In this document: piece by piece, positions 50,504 to 59,410 of the stretch
Layout: each line of letters starts with the position of its first letter
How positions within the stretch are numbered: the first letter of the stretch is position 1
Assembly (NCBI RefSeq): GCF_042683045.1
Contig: NZ_JBHUIT010000031.1
Coordinates: 1-64,000, forward strand
From: Luteolibacter algae
GTDB taxonomy: Bacteria; Verrucomicrobiota; Verrucomicrobiia; Verrucomicrobiales; Akkermansiaceae
Direction: 5' to 3'
DNA length: 64,000 nt
Translations under genes and position numbers: made by a program
The notes under the pieces: generated by a model
Database searches by the model: none
What the model was told of the DNA's origin: nothing
What the model saw: the letters and a program-made list of their open reading frames with translations, nothing else

Positions 50504-51688
50504 TTATTTTTCCACCACGCGGTAAATGGGGCCAGAGAGATCCGTGAGATATAGTTCGCCTTCCGCGTCTTCTCCAAACGAGGAGATGAGATTTATCCGG
50601 CCGCCCTTGGGCTGCATGGACTCCGTGTGATCCTTAAAGTCGGAAACCTTGCCGTTCTCCGGAGAAAAAGACCATATACGCGGGTTCTGGTAGTCGCCGA
50701 AAATGTAGCGGCCTTGCAATTCCTTGATGTCCTTGCCGCGATACACATAGCCGCCTGTTACGGAATACCCCTCCTTCGGGCCGCTGCCTTGCTTGTAGAC
50801 ATAGATCGGCGCATGATAATTCTCAGGCTCCGGGCCGCCGACGCTTTTCCCTTTGAGGTTCATGGTCTCGACATCGCCCTCTCGCAGGCGCCAGCCGAAA
50901 TTCTTTTTCGAGAGCTCTCCGTGCGGGACGAAATCGATTTCTTCCCAGGATTTCTGGCCGACATCCCCGATCCAGAGATCGTTGGTTTTCCGGTCAAATG
51001 AGCACCGCCACGGATTGCGCAGACCGAAGGCGTGGATCTCGGGTTTGGCGCCTTTGATATCCTTGAAGCCATTATCTTCAGGCACGCGATAGCCTTTTTC
51101 CCCGGACACATCCAGCCTTAGGAGTTTTCCAAGCAGACTCGAAAGATCCTGGGCATATTGCTGGGGATCAAAGCCGGAACCACCATCGCCCGTGGCAATG
51201 TAGAGCATGCCATCGGGCCCGAAGTCCAGCCAACCGCCGTTGTGGTTATCGTAGGGCTGTTTGTACTCCAGAATAACTTCGCCGCTGCCCGCATCCGTCG
51301 TTTTACGGTCCTTTGAAATATAGCGGACTATACGTGTGGTGCTGTCCTTGGTCGTGTAATTGATATAGTAGCGGCCGGTTTCCTCGAAATCCGGCGAAAA
51401 CGCCAAGCCCAGCAATCCTTCTTCGTTCATTCTCCGGTCGGCTCTGTCGCTGATATCGAGAAAGGGCTTGTCCGATTTAGTTCCGTTCTGGAGATCGATG
51501 ATCCAGATTTTACCCGCTTGTTCCATGGCCCATAGTTTGCCCGTGGTCTTACTGGGTGCACCAACCCATACCGGCCGTTCCAAACCCCGATACAATAGTT
51601 CCGTTCCAATTTCCGCATGCGCGGTTTGTGCCAAGGGCATGGCTAGAAAGAACAACGCGGCACGGGCTGGGAGGGCTCTGGATTTCAT
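50504..51688 (-). CDS. PQQ-dependent sugar dehydrogenase-like protein (GSDH/HHIP type)
   Basis: The start at 51688 gives a 394-residue protein with a signal peptide ending AHAE. It is a six-bladed propeller of the soluble glucose dehydrogenase family: the conserved GLLGLAFSPDFEETGRYYIN (about 93-112, as in GLLGLAFHP), NHNGGWLDFGPDGMLYIATG (about 148-167) with the catalytic His, then HAFGLRNPWRCSFD (about 222-235) and IGDVGQKSWEEID. Such proteins oxidise aldoses with PQQ in the periplasm, although many PVC members are uncharacterised. It lies just downstream of oxyR on the same strand. Confidence 0.87.
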   Translation of the reverse strand: MKSRALPARAALFFLAMPLAQTAHAEIGTELLYRGLERPVWVGAPSKTTGKLWAMEQAGKIWIIDLQNGTKSDKPFLDISDRADRRMNEEGLLGLAFSPDFEETGRYYINYTTKDSTTRIVRYISKDRKTTDAGSGEVILEYKQPYDNHNGGWLDFGPDGMLYIATGDGGSGFDPQQYAQDLSSLLGKLLRLDVSGEKGYRVPEDNGFKDIKGAKPEIHAFGLRNPWRCSFDRKTNDLWIGDVGQKSWEEIDFVPHGELSKKNFGWRLREGDVETMNLKGKSVGGPEPENYHAPIYVYKQGSGPKEGYSVTGGYVYRGKDIKELQGRYIFGDYQNPRIWSFSPENGKVSDFKDHTESMQPKGGRINLISSFGEDAEGELYLTDLSGPIYRVVEK

Positions 51689-51741
51689 AAAGATGGAACC
51701 TATCCTCCAAAGCCGTTGGCGCAAGCTGATGATTTATTTTT

Positions 51742-52626
51742 CTACAATCGTTTTACCAGAGAGATCAGCGCTTCCTCCGGCTTCGACAATGTCACGGCTC
51801 TGCGCTTCATCAGGCTGATGGTCCTTTCCGGCACGGGATCGGAAAATTTTCTGAGGCAGACATCGGCGCGGCTCCCCGCCGCAGTTGCGATTTCCGGGAC
51901 GACCGCCACACCCATTCCCGCCCCTACCATCGCGAGTGCGGTCTCCAGCTGATCGCATTCCAGTCGGGGATCAAGGCGCTCCAAGCGGCATACTTTAAGC
52001 GTCCTGTCGGTCAGGCAATGCCCGCCCTGGAGGTGGATGATGTTTTCCTTTCCGAGATCTTCGGGGCGGGGGGATGCGGTGCTCCGGGCCATGGCGTGAT
52101 CATGTGGGAGCGCCAGCATCAGAGGCTCCCGGAAAAGCTCTTTGACGTGGAGTGACCATTTTTTCAGATCCCGCGGAACCACGTCGCTGAGAATCGCGAA
52201 GCCTATCGATCCATCCACGACCTGCTGGATCAGGGCGGAGGTTTTCCCTTCCCTGACTTGGACATCCACTTGCGGATATGCCTTGCGGAAAGGGCTCAGA
52301 AGTTTCGGCAAAAGATAGGGAGCCAGTGTGGGAATGATCCCGAAGATCACCCTCCCTTGCTTGGTCTCACGCCTTTTCTCAAAGCTCTCAAGGAGCAGGC
52401 GGGACTGGCGTAGCAGACCTTCGGCATGTTCCAGAAGCAGAAGCCCGGCTGCAGTTGGCTCGATGCCGCGCGGCTTCCGGTATACGAGAGGCTCGCCCAA
52501 TTCCTCTTCCAAAAGCCGGAGTTGCTGGCTTAGCGAAGGCTGGGCAACCCGACAACGACGTGCCGCTGCGGTCAGGGACCCCTCTTTGACAATTTCCACG
52601 AAATATTCCAGCTGCCGTAAATCCAT
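51742..52626 (-). CDS. oxyR: OxyR-type LysR regulator
   Basis: The 294-residue LysR protein has an N-terminal winged HTH (GSLTAAARRCRVAQPSLSQQ, about 16-35) and a two-lobed effector domain. The redox pair of OxyR is present: GGHCLTDRTLKVCR keeps two cysteines (about 201 and 210) with the same spacing as Cys199-Cys208 of E. coli OxyR. Peroxide should form the disulfide and switch on target genes. It is divergent from katA, with 135 bp between the starts. The strong match of spacing plus context makes OxyR the best call. Confidence 0.9.
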   Translation of the reverse strand: MDLRQLEYFVEIVKEGSLTAAARRCRVAQPSLSQQLRLLEEELGEPLVYRKPRGIEPTAAGLLLLEHAEGLLRQSRLLLESFEKRRETKQGRVIFGIIPTLAPYLLPKLLSPFRKAYPQVDVQVREGKTSALIQQVVDGSIGFAILSDVVPRDLKKWSLHVKELFREPLMLALPHDHAMARSTASPRPEDLGKENIIHLQGGHCLTDRTLKVCRLERLDPRLECDQLETALAMVGAGMGVAVVPEIATAAGSRADVCLRKFSDPVPERTISLMKRRAVTLSKPEEALISLVKRL

Positions 52627-52675
52627 GTGGATAGCTTCGTATAGGAATTTCCGATATCAAGCATTTCGAGAATAG

Positions 52676-52697
52676 TATTTTCCAATGGATGAAAATA
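52676..52697. promoter_or_regulatory. Inverted repeat in the oxyR-katA intergenic region
   Basis: Perfect 7-bp arms TATTTTC and GAAAATA are separated by 8 bases, 65 bp upstream of the katA start. A second near-palindrome, ATAGGAA-TTTCCGATAT, lies at 52640-52656 and partly fits one ATAG-N7-CTAT half of the E. coli OxyR site. These are the best candidate operators for OxyR control of katA and itself. Confidence 0.4.
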
Positions 52698-52761
52698 TGT
52701 TCACTATAGCTTGTTCGGAATGCGCCCAAGGGGGCTTTCGGGCATTCAAACTCCTCAATCC

Positions 52762-54246
52762 ATGACAAACAGACCGCAGATGACCACCACAGGTGGCAAC
52801 CCTATCGCTGATAACCAGAACTCGAAAACCGCTGGCTCGCGCGGGCCGCTTTTGCTCGAGGATTATCAGCTTATCGAAAAGCTGGCACACCAGAACCGCG
52901 AGCGCATTCCAGAGCGGGCAGTGCATGCCAAAGGCTCAGGTGCCTACGGAAAGCTTACGATCACGCACGATATCACGAAATACACCAAGGCCGCGATTTT
53001 CTCGGAGATAGGCAAGGAAACCCAGTGCCTGCTGCGCTTTTCCACGGTAGCCGGAGAACGGGGCGCCGCGGATGCGGAGCGCGATGTGCGCGGCTGGGCA
53101 CTCAAGTTCTATACGGATCAGGGAAACTGGGACCTCGTCGGAAATAATACGCCGGTGTTCTTCGTGCGCGATCCGATGAAATTTCCTGATTTCATCCATA
53201 CCCAAAAGCGGCATCCACGCACGAACATGCGCTCGGCCACGGCCATGTGGGATTTCTGGTCATTATCGCCCGAAAGTCTCCACCAGGTAACCATTCTGAT
53301 GTCTGATCGCGGCCTTCCGAAGTCTCTCCGCCACACGAATGGCTATGGCTCGCATACGTTCAGTTTTATCAATGCCGAGCGCGAACGGTTCTGGGTGAAA
53401 TTCCATTTTAAAACCCTGCAAGGGATTGAGACGATGACCAATGAAGAGGGTGAGCAGGTCATCGCAAAAGACCGTGAATCTTCACAACGCGATCTCTACG
53501 AACACATCGAAAAAGGGGATTTCCCCAAATGGAAGATGCAGATCCAAGTCATGCCGGAAAAGGATGCGGATACCTACCATATCAATCCCTTTGATCTCAC
53601 CAAAGTCTGGCCGCACTCGGACTATCCGTGCATCGATGTGGGCATTCTGGAGCTGAACCGGAACCCTGAGAATTACTTTCAGGAAATCGAGCAAGCAGCT
53701 TTCAACCCATCCAATATCGTCCCGGGAATAGGCTTTTCTCCGGATAAAATGCTCCAGGCGCGGATCTTTTCCTATGCGGATGCGCACCGCTACCGCCTGG
53801 GAGTTTGGTATGAGAAGCTGCCGGTCAACTTACCGAAATCTGAGGTCAATACCTATCACATGGATGGCTCAATGAATTTCTCCAAGCCATCTTCCAGTGA
53901 TGCCTACTATGAGCCTAATAGTTTTAACGGGCCGGTGGAAAACCATGACTTTGATGAACCTCCGCTTGCTATCTCGGGCGATGCGGATCGCTACGACCAT
54001 CGGGAAGGCAATGACGATTACACCCAGGCGGGCAACCTCTTCAGAATCATGTCCGATGATCAAAAAGGACAGCTCTTCGGCAATATTGCGGCTGCGATGG
54101 GAGGGGTCCCGGAGAATATTATCCGCCGTCAATTGGGACATTTCCATAAAGCCGATCCGGCTTATGCGGCGGGGGTTGCAAGAGCGTTGGAAATGGATTT
54201 CGACGCAAATAATATCTCCGTCCAGGAAGAGTCTTCCGCACTCTGA
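52762..54246 (+). CDS. katA: Monofunctional heme catalase
   Basis: The start at 52762 gives 494 residues, a small-subunit catalase. The catalytic His lies in RIPERAVHAKGSGAYG (about 51-66), the Asn in FFVRDPMKFPDFIHTQKR region (about 133-150), and the heme-ligand Tyr in RIFSYADAHRYRLG (about 334-347). It breaks down hydrogen peroxide in the cytoplasm. There is no signal peptide. It is divergent from oxyR and followed 86 bp later by an ankyrin protein, a layout seen with katB-ankB in pseudomonads. Confidence 0.95.
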   Translation: MTNRPQMTTTGGNPIADNQNSKTAGSRGPLLLEDYQLIEKLAHQNRERIPERAVHAKGSGAYGKLTITHDITKYTKAAIFSEIGKETQCLLRFSTVAGERGAADAERDVRGWALKFYTDQGNWDLVGNNTPVFFVRDPMKFPDFIHTQKRHPRTNMRSATAMWDFWSLSPESLHQVTILMSDRGLPKSLRHTNGYGSHTFSFINAERERFWVKFHFKTLQGIETMTNEEGEQVIAKDRESSQRDLYEHIEKGDFPKWKMQIQVMPEKDADTYHINPFDLTKVWPHSDYPCIDVGILELNRNPENYFQEIEQAAFNPSNIVPGIGFSPDKMLQARIFSYADAHRYRLGVWYEKLPVNLPKSEVNTYHMDGSMNFSKPSSSDAYYEPNSFNGPVENHDFDEPPLAISGDADRYDHREGNDDYTQAGNLFRIMSDDQKGQLFGNIAAAMGGVPENIIRRQLGHFHKADPAYAAGVARALEMDFDANNISVQEESSAL

Positions 54247-54332
54247 TCACCATAGATCGACTGAATAAACCTTAGCCGGGCGGTGGGTTGGCTGCCGCCC
54301 GGAAATCCAATAATTTACCCACCTATACCACT

Positions 54333-54743
54333 ATGCACGAGACGACTACAGCAGAGCTGGAACGATATGCCGAGCTTCAAGGGCAAGCCATCCAGGCTGC
54401 CCGCGATGGCAATGATGAATTGCTTGGGGTAATGCTGGACGCCGGTATGCCCGTAAACCTTTCCGACGAAAGCGGAAACACATTGCTGATGCTTGCCGCA
54501 TACCACGGCAATACCTCTTCCGTGGCCCTTCTTCTCGCCAAAGAAGCAGACACCGAAAAGCGTAACCAACGCGGCCAGACTCCCCTTGGAGGTGTTTCCT
54601 TCAAGGGATATCCGGAGATCGCAAGGCTGCTCGTGGAGCACGGGGCCGATGTGACCGCCGACCAAGGAGGAGGACAAACACCCATACAATTCGCCTCAAT
54701 GTTCGGGCACCGGGAGATCGTGGAATACCTGCAGGGGTTATAA
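54333..54743 (+). CDS. Ankyrin-repeat protein downstream of katA
   Basis: The 136-residue protein starts MHETTTAELERYAEL. Three to four ankyrin repeats cover about 20-130: DGNDELLGVMLDAGMPVNLS, then NTLLMLAAYHGNTSSVALLL, then GYPEIARLLVEHGADVTADQ, then TPIQFASMFGHREIVEYL. In Pseudomonas an ankyrin protein beside katB is needed for full catalase activity, which suggests a similar helper role. The sequence shows no signal peptide, so it is likely cytoplasmic, like the catalase. Confidence 0.88.
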   Translation: MHETTTAELERYAELQGQAIQAARDGNDELLGVMLDAGMPVNLSDESGNTLLMLAAYHGNTSSVALLLAKEADTEKRNQRGQTPLGGVSFKGYPEIARLLVEHGADVTADQGGGQTPIQFASMFGHREIVEYLQGL

Positions 54744-54819
54744 CTCCCGGACTCCTGATAGATGGAGCAATTTTACGTGACGGTTTTCTTCTATTAGACC
54801 AGCGTCTCTCCACACAATC

Positions 54820-55281
54820 ATGCAAGACAACACCCTCGCCAAAATCGAATCCCTCGGCCTCAGACTCCCGGAAGTTCCGCAGCCGGTCGCCGCTTATGTC
54901 AATTATGTCCGTAGCGGAAATCTACTATTTCTTTCCGGCGGACTGCCAATAGATGGAGAAACCAAGATTCTAGGAAAAGTTCCTTCGGCATGTTCTGTCG
55001 AAGACGCCGCGGAAGGCGCCCGGATCATTATTCTCAACCGTCTTGCCGTGATCAAAGAAGCAATCGGATCGCTCGATAACGTGAAGCAAATCGTCTCGCT
55101 CAACGGTTTTGTAAACTCTGATCCGGATTTCTATGGTCATCCAGTTGTGGTAAACGGGGCTTCAGAGCTTTTGGTGGAAATCTTTGGAGAGCGCGGAAAG
55201 CACTCCCGGACAGCACTTGGGGCAGCCGCGCTACCGCTGAATGTTTCGGTGGAGATCAATCTAGTCGTAGAGGTCGCTTAA
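54820..55281 (+). CDS. RidA/YjgF-family protein
   Basis: This 153-residue protein belongs to the RidA superfamily of trimeric enamine/imine deaminases. YVNYVRSGNLLFLSGGLPID (about 27-46) is the strand with the SG-Q/L motif, and KHSRTALGAAALPLNVSVEI (about 127-146) holds the substrate-binding Arg typical of the RidA site. It is of the longer RidA subfamily (~150 residues, as in XC_5357 or YoaB-like forms). Canonical RidA removes reactive 2-aminoacrylate. It lies between the ankyrin gene and lexA. Confidence 0.85.
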   Translation: MQDNTLAKIESLGLRLPEVPQPVAAYVNYVRSGNLLFLSGGLPIDGETKILGKVPSACSVEDAAEGARIIILNRLAVIKEAIGSLDNVKQIVSLNGFVNSDPDFYGHPVVVNGASELLVEIFGERGKHSRTALGAAALPLNVSVEINLVVEVA

Positions 55282-55320
55282 AATTATTTCCTTTACGTAA
55301 AAAGGAGTAGGAACCATTCT

Positions 55321-55334
55321 TGTTCTCAAGAACA
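55321..55334 (+). promoter_or_regulatory. LexA operator (TGTTC-N4-GAACA)
   Basis: A perfect palindrome TGTTC-TCAA-GAACA lies 16 bp upstream of the lexA start codon. This motif is the one described, to my memory, for verrucomicrobial LexA. It fits autorepression of lexA. I saw no second perfect copy in a reading of the window. Confidence 0.8.
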
Positions 55335-55350
55335 CTGTTCAAGTTGCATT

Positions 55351-55965
55351 ATGTCCCACTCTCTTACCAGTCGCCAAACCGAAATCCTGGATTATCTGCG
55401 AAAGTCTAGCCGCGAAACGGGGCTCATGCCTTCCACCCGGGAGATTCAGCATTATTTTGGATTCGCCAGCCAGACGGCCGCGATGAGCCATTTGCGGGCA
55501 CTGGAAAAGAAGGGGGTCATCCAGCGGCTTCCCGGCAAAGCAAGAGCGGTGATTTTTCCTGAGGATCTCGACCGGGCGGAGATTCGGGATATTCCTATTT
55601 ACGGAAGCATCGCCGCAGGCTTCGCCGAGGATGCCGAGCAGGAACAGGAGGGCTGTATCTCGATTGATGTCACCTCGCTGGGGCTCAACCGGAACCGGGA
55701 AACGTTTGCCCTCGTTGTCCGGGGGGAATCAATGATCGATGCCCACATCTGTGATGGCGATACGGTCGTCCTGGAGAAGAGAGAGCCTCGCAATAACGAT
55801 ATTGTCGCAGCGCTTATCGATGGCGAAACGACTCTCAAACGCTATATCGCCGCCAAGGGTAAGCCTTTCCTCAAGGCTGAGAACGAATCGTTTCCGGATC
55901 TCATTCCCGCTGGAGAGCTAATCATCCAGGGTGTTCTTGTCGGTCTGATCCGTAAAGCCGCGTAG
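55351..55965 (+). CDS. lexA: LexA repressor
   Basis: The 204-residue SOS repressor has a winged-HTH (about 1-65: TRQTEILDYLRKSS, then PSTREIQHYFGFASQTAAMS) and an S24 self-cleavage domain. The cleavage site Ala-Gly is in SIAAGFAEDAE (about 88-98), the catalytic Ser is in VRGESMIDAHICDGD (Ser about 128), and the Lys is in TTLKRYIAAKG (about 164). On DNA damage, RecA-stimulated cleavage lifts repression. The operator directly before the gene supports autoregulation. It is monocistronic and recA is not in the window. Confidence 0.95.
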   Translation: MSHSLTSRQTEILDYLRKSSRETGLMPSTREIQHYFGFASQTAAMSHLRALEKKGVIQRLPGKARAVIFPEDLDRAEIRDIPIYGSIAAGFAEDAEQEQEGCISIDVTSLGLNRNRETFALVVRGESMIDAHICDGDTVVLEKREPRNNDIVAALIDGETTLKRYIAAKGKPFLKAENESFPDLIPAGELIIQGVLVGLIRKAA

Positions 55966-55975
55966 GCAGGACGAA

Positions 55976-56003
55976 AACCGCACTCCTTGTTCCCGATGCG
56001 GTT
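55976..56003. terminator. Hairpin after lexA, possible terminator
   Basis: AACCGCA (55976-55982) pairs with TGCGGTT (55997-56003) over a 14-base loop. A second short hairpin AGCC/GGCT follows at about 56014-56030. Neither has a T-run, so they are only likely terminators between lexA and the convergent heme-protein gene. Confidence 0.4.
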
Positions 56004-56051
56004 CCAGAGGGTGAGCCGGTTTCAATGGCTCAGCCGCTGGTAACTTTGCGA

Positions 56052-58739
56052 TCAATAATTTTTCAACCATTCCACCAGATCCGCCACATCTTGCGCGGAA
56101 AGCCCCAGTTGATCCGCACTGAGCATTAGCGAACGATCAAGCGCTTTACTGGTTCTGATCTGGCGCTTGGGGATGTTCTGGGTGATTCCTCCTGTAGAGC
56201 GGATTTTGACGACATCCCCGTCGGAAATGATGAGTCCATGCACCTCACCGACAGACTTCACATCAATGATATGGCCCTCGAAACCATGGGAAATATCGAA
56301 GGATGGATCGATGATCGAGCGTGCCAATACATCGGCGGGTTGACGCTGGCCAAAGCCTTTCAAAGAGGGGCCGTAATCAGTGCCTTTGTCATCTACCAGA
56401 TGGCACATCAGACAGCGGGCGGAGAGCTCTGCGCCTCTATCGGCATCGCCTTCGAGCGCGAGGACATCGTCCACGGTGAACTTCAAGGAGGCTGGCTTTT
56501 CAGGCACCGCAATAGGCTGGATTCCTGCATTTTCTCTCAAAATTCCCCGTTCCTGGAGGACTCGGCGCAGATCCATGAACGCCCATTCCCCGCTCACACG
56601 GTTGTTCAACCACCAAACGGCTTTTTCATGCACGGGCGAGTCCTGCTTTGCTAACGCGATAAGAGCTTCCGCCGCAGCATGGCAATTGATGAAAGCAAGG
56701 CTGTCGACAGCCAGATTACGCTGCTCTTCGGATAACTTTTCACTGCCTGCGCGTTCAGCTAGAGCAGATACTGCCGCTTGTGGCAATAAGCGCCAGGTGA
56801 GACGCGAGAATGGATCTGACCATTCGGTAGGCTCACCCGGCTTCATCTTAGAATGAAGCGCTTGCCATAGTTGTTCGCTGTTCAGACCAGCTCCAAGACC
56901 TAGCGATTCCAAGTAGGAGCGATCTTTGCCATCATAGCTTTCTGCCACAGCGATCAGGACTTCCTTGGCTTCGTCGAAGTTGCGGTATCTCATCTCCAGT
57001 GCTGCTTCCGCCCGAATCGCTGCAGAGGCATCTGTTGCAAGCTCTTTGGCGTAGGAAAGGGGATCTATTTTCCCATCGCAGCGCCGGAGCGCGCGAAAAG
57101 CCGCGAGACGGATATTCTCATCGTCTTTGGTGAATAACGCATCAAGTTCCGCGCGACCTTTTCCCCCGAAGTATGGCAGAAGCCAGATGGCTCTGGCTGC
57201 AATATAGGGATTCTCATTTTTCAAAAGCTCCAGCACCGCCGTGAAGGCTCCATCCTCCGCTTTTTTGAGTTTTTCAAATCCAAGCCACCGGACATTGTGC
57301 GCTGGTGATTTTAATGCCGTGAGTGCTCCTTCGATGGTATTGACATCCATTACCGGTGTGACAGGGCTAAACCCTTTCGGGGCGATCCGATAAATCACGC
57401 CGGAGGCCGCTTCGTCCAGGGTGGCGTGCCCGCCGACACGGTGATCGGTCCAGTCTGCCATATAAATCGCTCCATCCGTGCCCACGGCGATATCGGACGG
57501 CCGGAATTGGTAAATATCTTCTCCATTCACCAGTGTCGCAGGATCTTTCTTTGTTCCTCCCACGAAGTCTGATCCATCGAAATCCTTCTGGGGATTTGTC
57601 GTTACGAAATCGTGACGCTCCAGTTTGAAGCCAGCACCGGAAAGTTCCGGCTGGTAGGAAAAAACGACATTTCTACCTGGTTCGCAGGACAATAGTGTTC
57701 CAATGAAATCATCACCCAGTGCCCCGTTTTCATAAAAAGCGACACCGGTTGGCGAGCCTCCGCCGTAGACATCCCCTGAGGGCATCGTTCCCGGATCCTC
57801 CTGCCGCCATTCCGCGGTTGGCACGTCCTGACCCGGCCGCATATCCGCCCGCCACATGCGTTTTCCATCGCGGGAGAAAAAGCCTGCGTTGCCGTGCTCG
57901 ATCATGTGGGTTACGCGGCATGCCGGAGGATCGTCATTGTCGTTTTGAAAAACAAATCCGAACGAATTCGTGATCTGCTCATAGGAATTTCGAAAGCCAT
58001 GGCCGATGACTTCGGTGCCTGTCCCATCCGGATTGAGCCGGAAGGCGGCGCCGGAATTGTAAGCAAAGCCGTCGGAAGACTTCTGCCCGGCGATGGCGCG
58101 GACATCCGCGAAATACTTGGATATGCGCTCGTCAACATAGCTGCCACCCAGCTTGAAGGTTCCACCCGATTTGTCGGTGAACATGGCTCCGGTGTTACCT
58201 TGATTGAAAACCCACTTACCATCCGGACCCGCAGTGACGGAATGGAGCGAATGATCGTGATTGAGGCCATTGAAGCCTGTGAGAAAAACCTCGCGGATAT
58301 CTCCATCCGCCTCGTTGAATTTTCCGTCACGGTTTTTATCCGTGAGCTTAAGAAGATTGGGCGGTTGGGAGACCATCACGACATTGTCAAAAACCGCGAT
58401 ACCCAAAGGAGAGACAAGCTCGGGATCCTGCCAAAAAACGGAGCTTTTATCGGCTGTGCCATCTCCATCCGTATCCTCAAGGATGACAATCCGGTCGCCA
58501 TCCGGCCGCCGCTCCGCAACTTTCCGGTAATTCACTCCTTCGGTGACCCAGATGCGACCATACTGATCGACATCCATATTTGTGGGGTTGTAGAGCATCG
58601 GACTCTTCGCCCAGGCGGTAACTTCCAGCCCTTCGGGAAGCGTGAAAGACTTCAATGGGAGGGTGGGCGGCTCTTGAGACGGCTGCCAGGCGTAGGCTGC
58701 CGATGAAAGGATGAGGGAAAATGCTCCAAGGGTTTTCAT
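56052..58739 (-). CDS. PVC-type heme-binding CxxCH protein with propeller and HEAT repeats
   Basis: The 895-residue secreted protein has a signal peptide (about 1-17, ending AYAW). A propeller of the sorbosone/membrane-bound dehydrogenase type spans about 25-460 (VTEGVNYRKVAERRPDGDRI; GLNHDHSLHSVTAGPDGKWV). HEAT-like repeats lie at about 470-740. A cytochrome c domain at the C-terminus carries CLMCHLVDDKGTDYGPSLKG (heme CxxCH, about 776-795), ending with ADLVEWLKNY. Such proteins are a hallmark of Planctomycetes and Verrucomicrobia and are thought to oxidise sugars or alcohols outside the cytoplasm. Substrate is unknown; it is convergent with lexA. Confidence 0.9.
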   Translation of the reverse strand: MKTLGAFSLILSSAAYAWQPSQEPPTLPLKSFTLPEGLEVTAWAKSPMLYNPTNMDVDQYGRIWVTEGVNYRKVAERRPDGDRIVILEDTDGDGTADKSSVFWQDPELVSPLGIAVFDNVVMVSQPPNLLKLTDKNRDGKFNEADGDIREVFLTGFNGLNHDHSLHSVTAGPDGKWVFNQGNTGAMFTDKSGGTFKLGGSYVDERISKYFADVRAIAGQKSSDGFAYNSGAAFRLNPDGTGTEVIGHGFRNSYEQITNSFGFVFQNDNDDPPACRVTHMIEHGNAGFFSRDGKRMWRADMRPGQDVPTAEWRQEDPGTMPSGDVYGGGSPTGVAFYENGALGDDFIGTLLSCEPGRNVVFSYQPELSGAGFKLERHDFVTTNPQKDFDGSDFVGGTKKDPATLVNGEDIYQFRPSDIAVGTDGAIYMADWTDHRVGGHATLDEAASGVIYRIAPKGFSPVTPVMDVNTIEGALTALKSPAHNVRWLGFEKLKKAEDGAFTAVLELLKNENPYIAARAIWLLPYFGGKGRAELDALFTKDDENIRLAAFRALRRCDGKIDPLSYAKELATDASAAIRAEAALEMRYRNFDEAKEVLIAVAESYDGKDRSYLESLGLGAGLNSEQLWQALHSKMKPGEPTEWSDPFSRLTWRLLPQAAVSALAERAGSEKLSEEQRNLAVDSLAFINCHAAAEALIALAKQDSPVHEKAVWWLNNRVSGEWAFMDLRRVLQERGILRENAGIQPIAVPEKPASLKFTVDDVLALEGDADRGAELSARCLMCHLVDDKGTDYGPSLKGFGQRQPADVLARSIIDPSFDISHGFEGHIIDVKSVGEVHGLIISDGDVVKIRSTGGITQNIPKRQIRTSKALDRSLMLSADQLGLSAQDVADLVEWLKNY

Positions 58740-58854
58740 AGGAATAGCCTAATCAAACGGGGTAAATGGCATCAACCTTTCTCTGCCCGCAAAGATTTGG
58801 CCTTCCCCCGATCTTTCACCTCGAAATCCGGCCATTGCGAGGCAAGCTTGGCGC

Positions 58855-59325
58855 ATGAGCAATTTTGAACAGAAGATCGAAGAGGCACTAGCGGCTCCAC
58901 AGAACCAGGGCGAAATGCCGGATGCTGACAGCGTGGGCACCGTAGGCTCTCCGGATTGCGGAGATATGATGAGAATGTGGCTGAAGTTCTCGGAAAAAGA
59001 CGGCAAGAAGGTCATCGACCGAGCTTCATTCCAGGCCTTCGGATGCCAGACGGCTATCGCGGTGGCATCGATCGCAACGCAGCTTTTGAAAGGGAAGACT
59101 GCGGAAGAGGCGAGAAGTCTCAGTGCCCAGGATCTTGCGGGTGATCTTGGGACCTTGCCACCTATGAAAATTCATTGCGGCCAGCTGGTTGAAGGTGCTT
59201 TACGTAACGCGCTGGATCCAGAGGGGATCGAGGAGAATCAAAACAAGTCCGGCGCGGGCACGTTGCTAGGCGAAATCAACAATAGCAAACCATCCGCTAT
59301 TCGTATCGTCCCGCTTGAACCTTAA
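58855..59325 (+). CDS. NifU/IscU-type Fe-S cluster scaffold
   Basis: The 156-residue protein has the three conserved cluster-binding cysteines: GSPDCGDMM (about 32-40), QAFGCQTAIAVASI (about 61-74), and KIHCGQLVEGAL (about 104-115). This is the IscU_N fold, where clusters are assembled from sulfur given by a cysteine desulfurase and passed to target proteins. No isc, suf or nif gene is beside it, so it stands alone. The C-terminal ~35 residues are Asn/Lys-rich and probably flexible. Confidence 0.9.
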   Translation: MSNFEQKIEEALAAPQNQGEMPDADSVGTVGSPDCGDMMRMWLKFSEKDGKKVIDRASFQAFGCQTAIAVASIATQLLKGKTAEEARSLSAQDLAGDLGTLPPMKIHCGQLVEGALRNALDPEGIEENQNKSGAGTLLGEINNSKPSAIRIVPLEP

Positions 59326-59410
59326 GGGTCGTATCTCCGGGTCTTTTCCGGAATAGCGAAAGACGGAACATCCACGAACCGTTGCCAAATACTTAACCCG
59401 AATTTTTCCT

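Noticed and set aside
57894..58706. Plus-strand frame of 270 codons inside the PVC heme-protein gene
   Set aside because: The minus-strand gene is clearly coding with conserved domains over the same bases.
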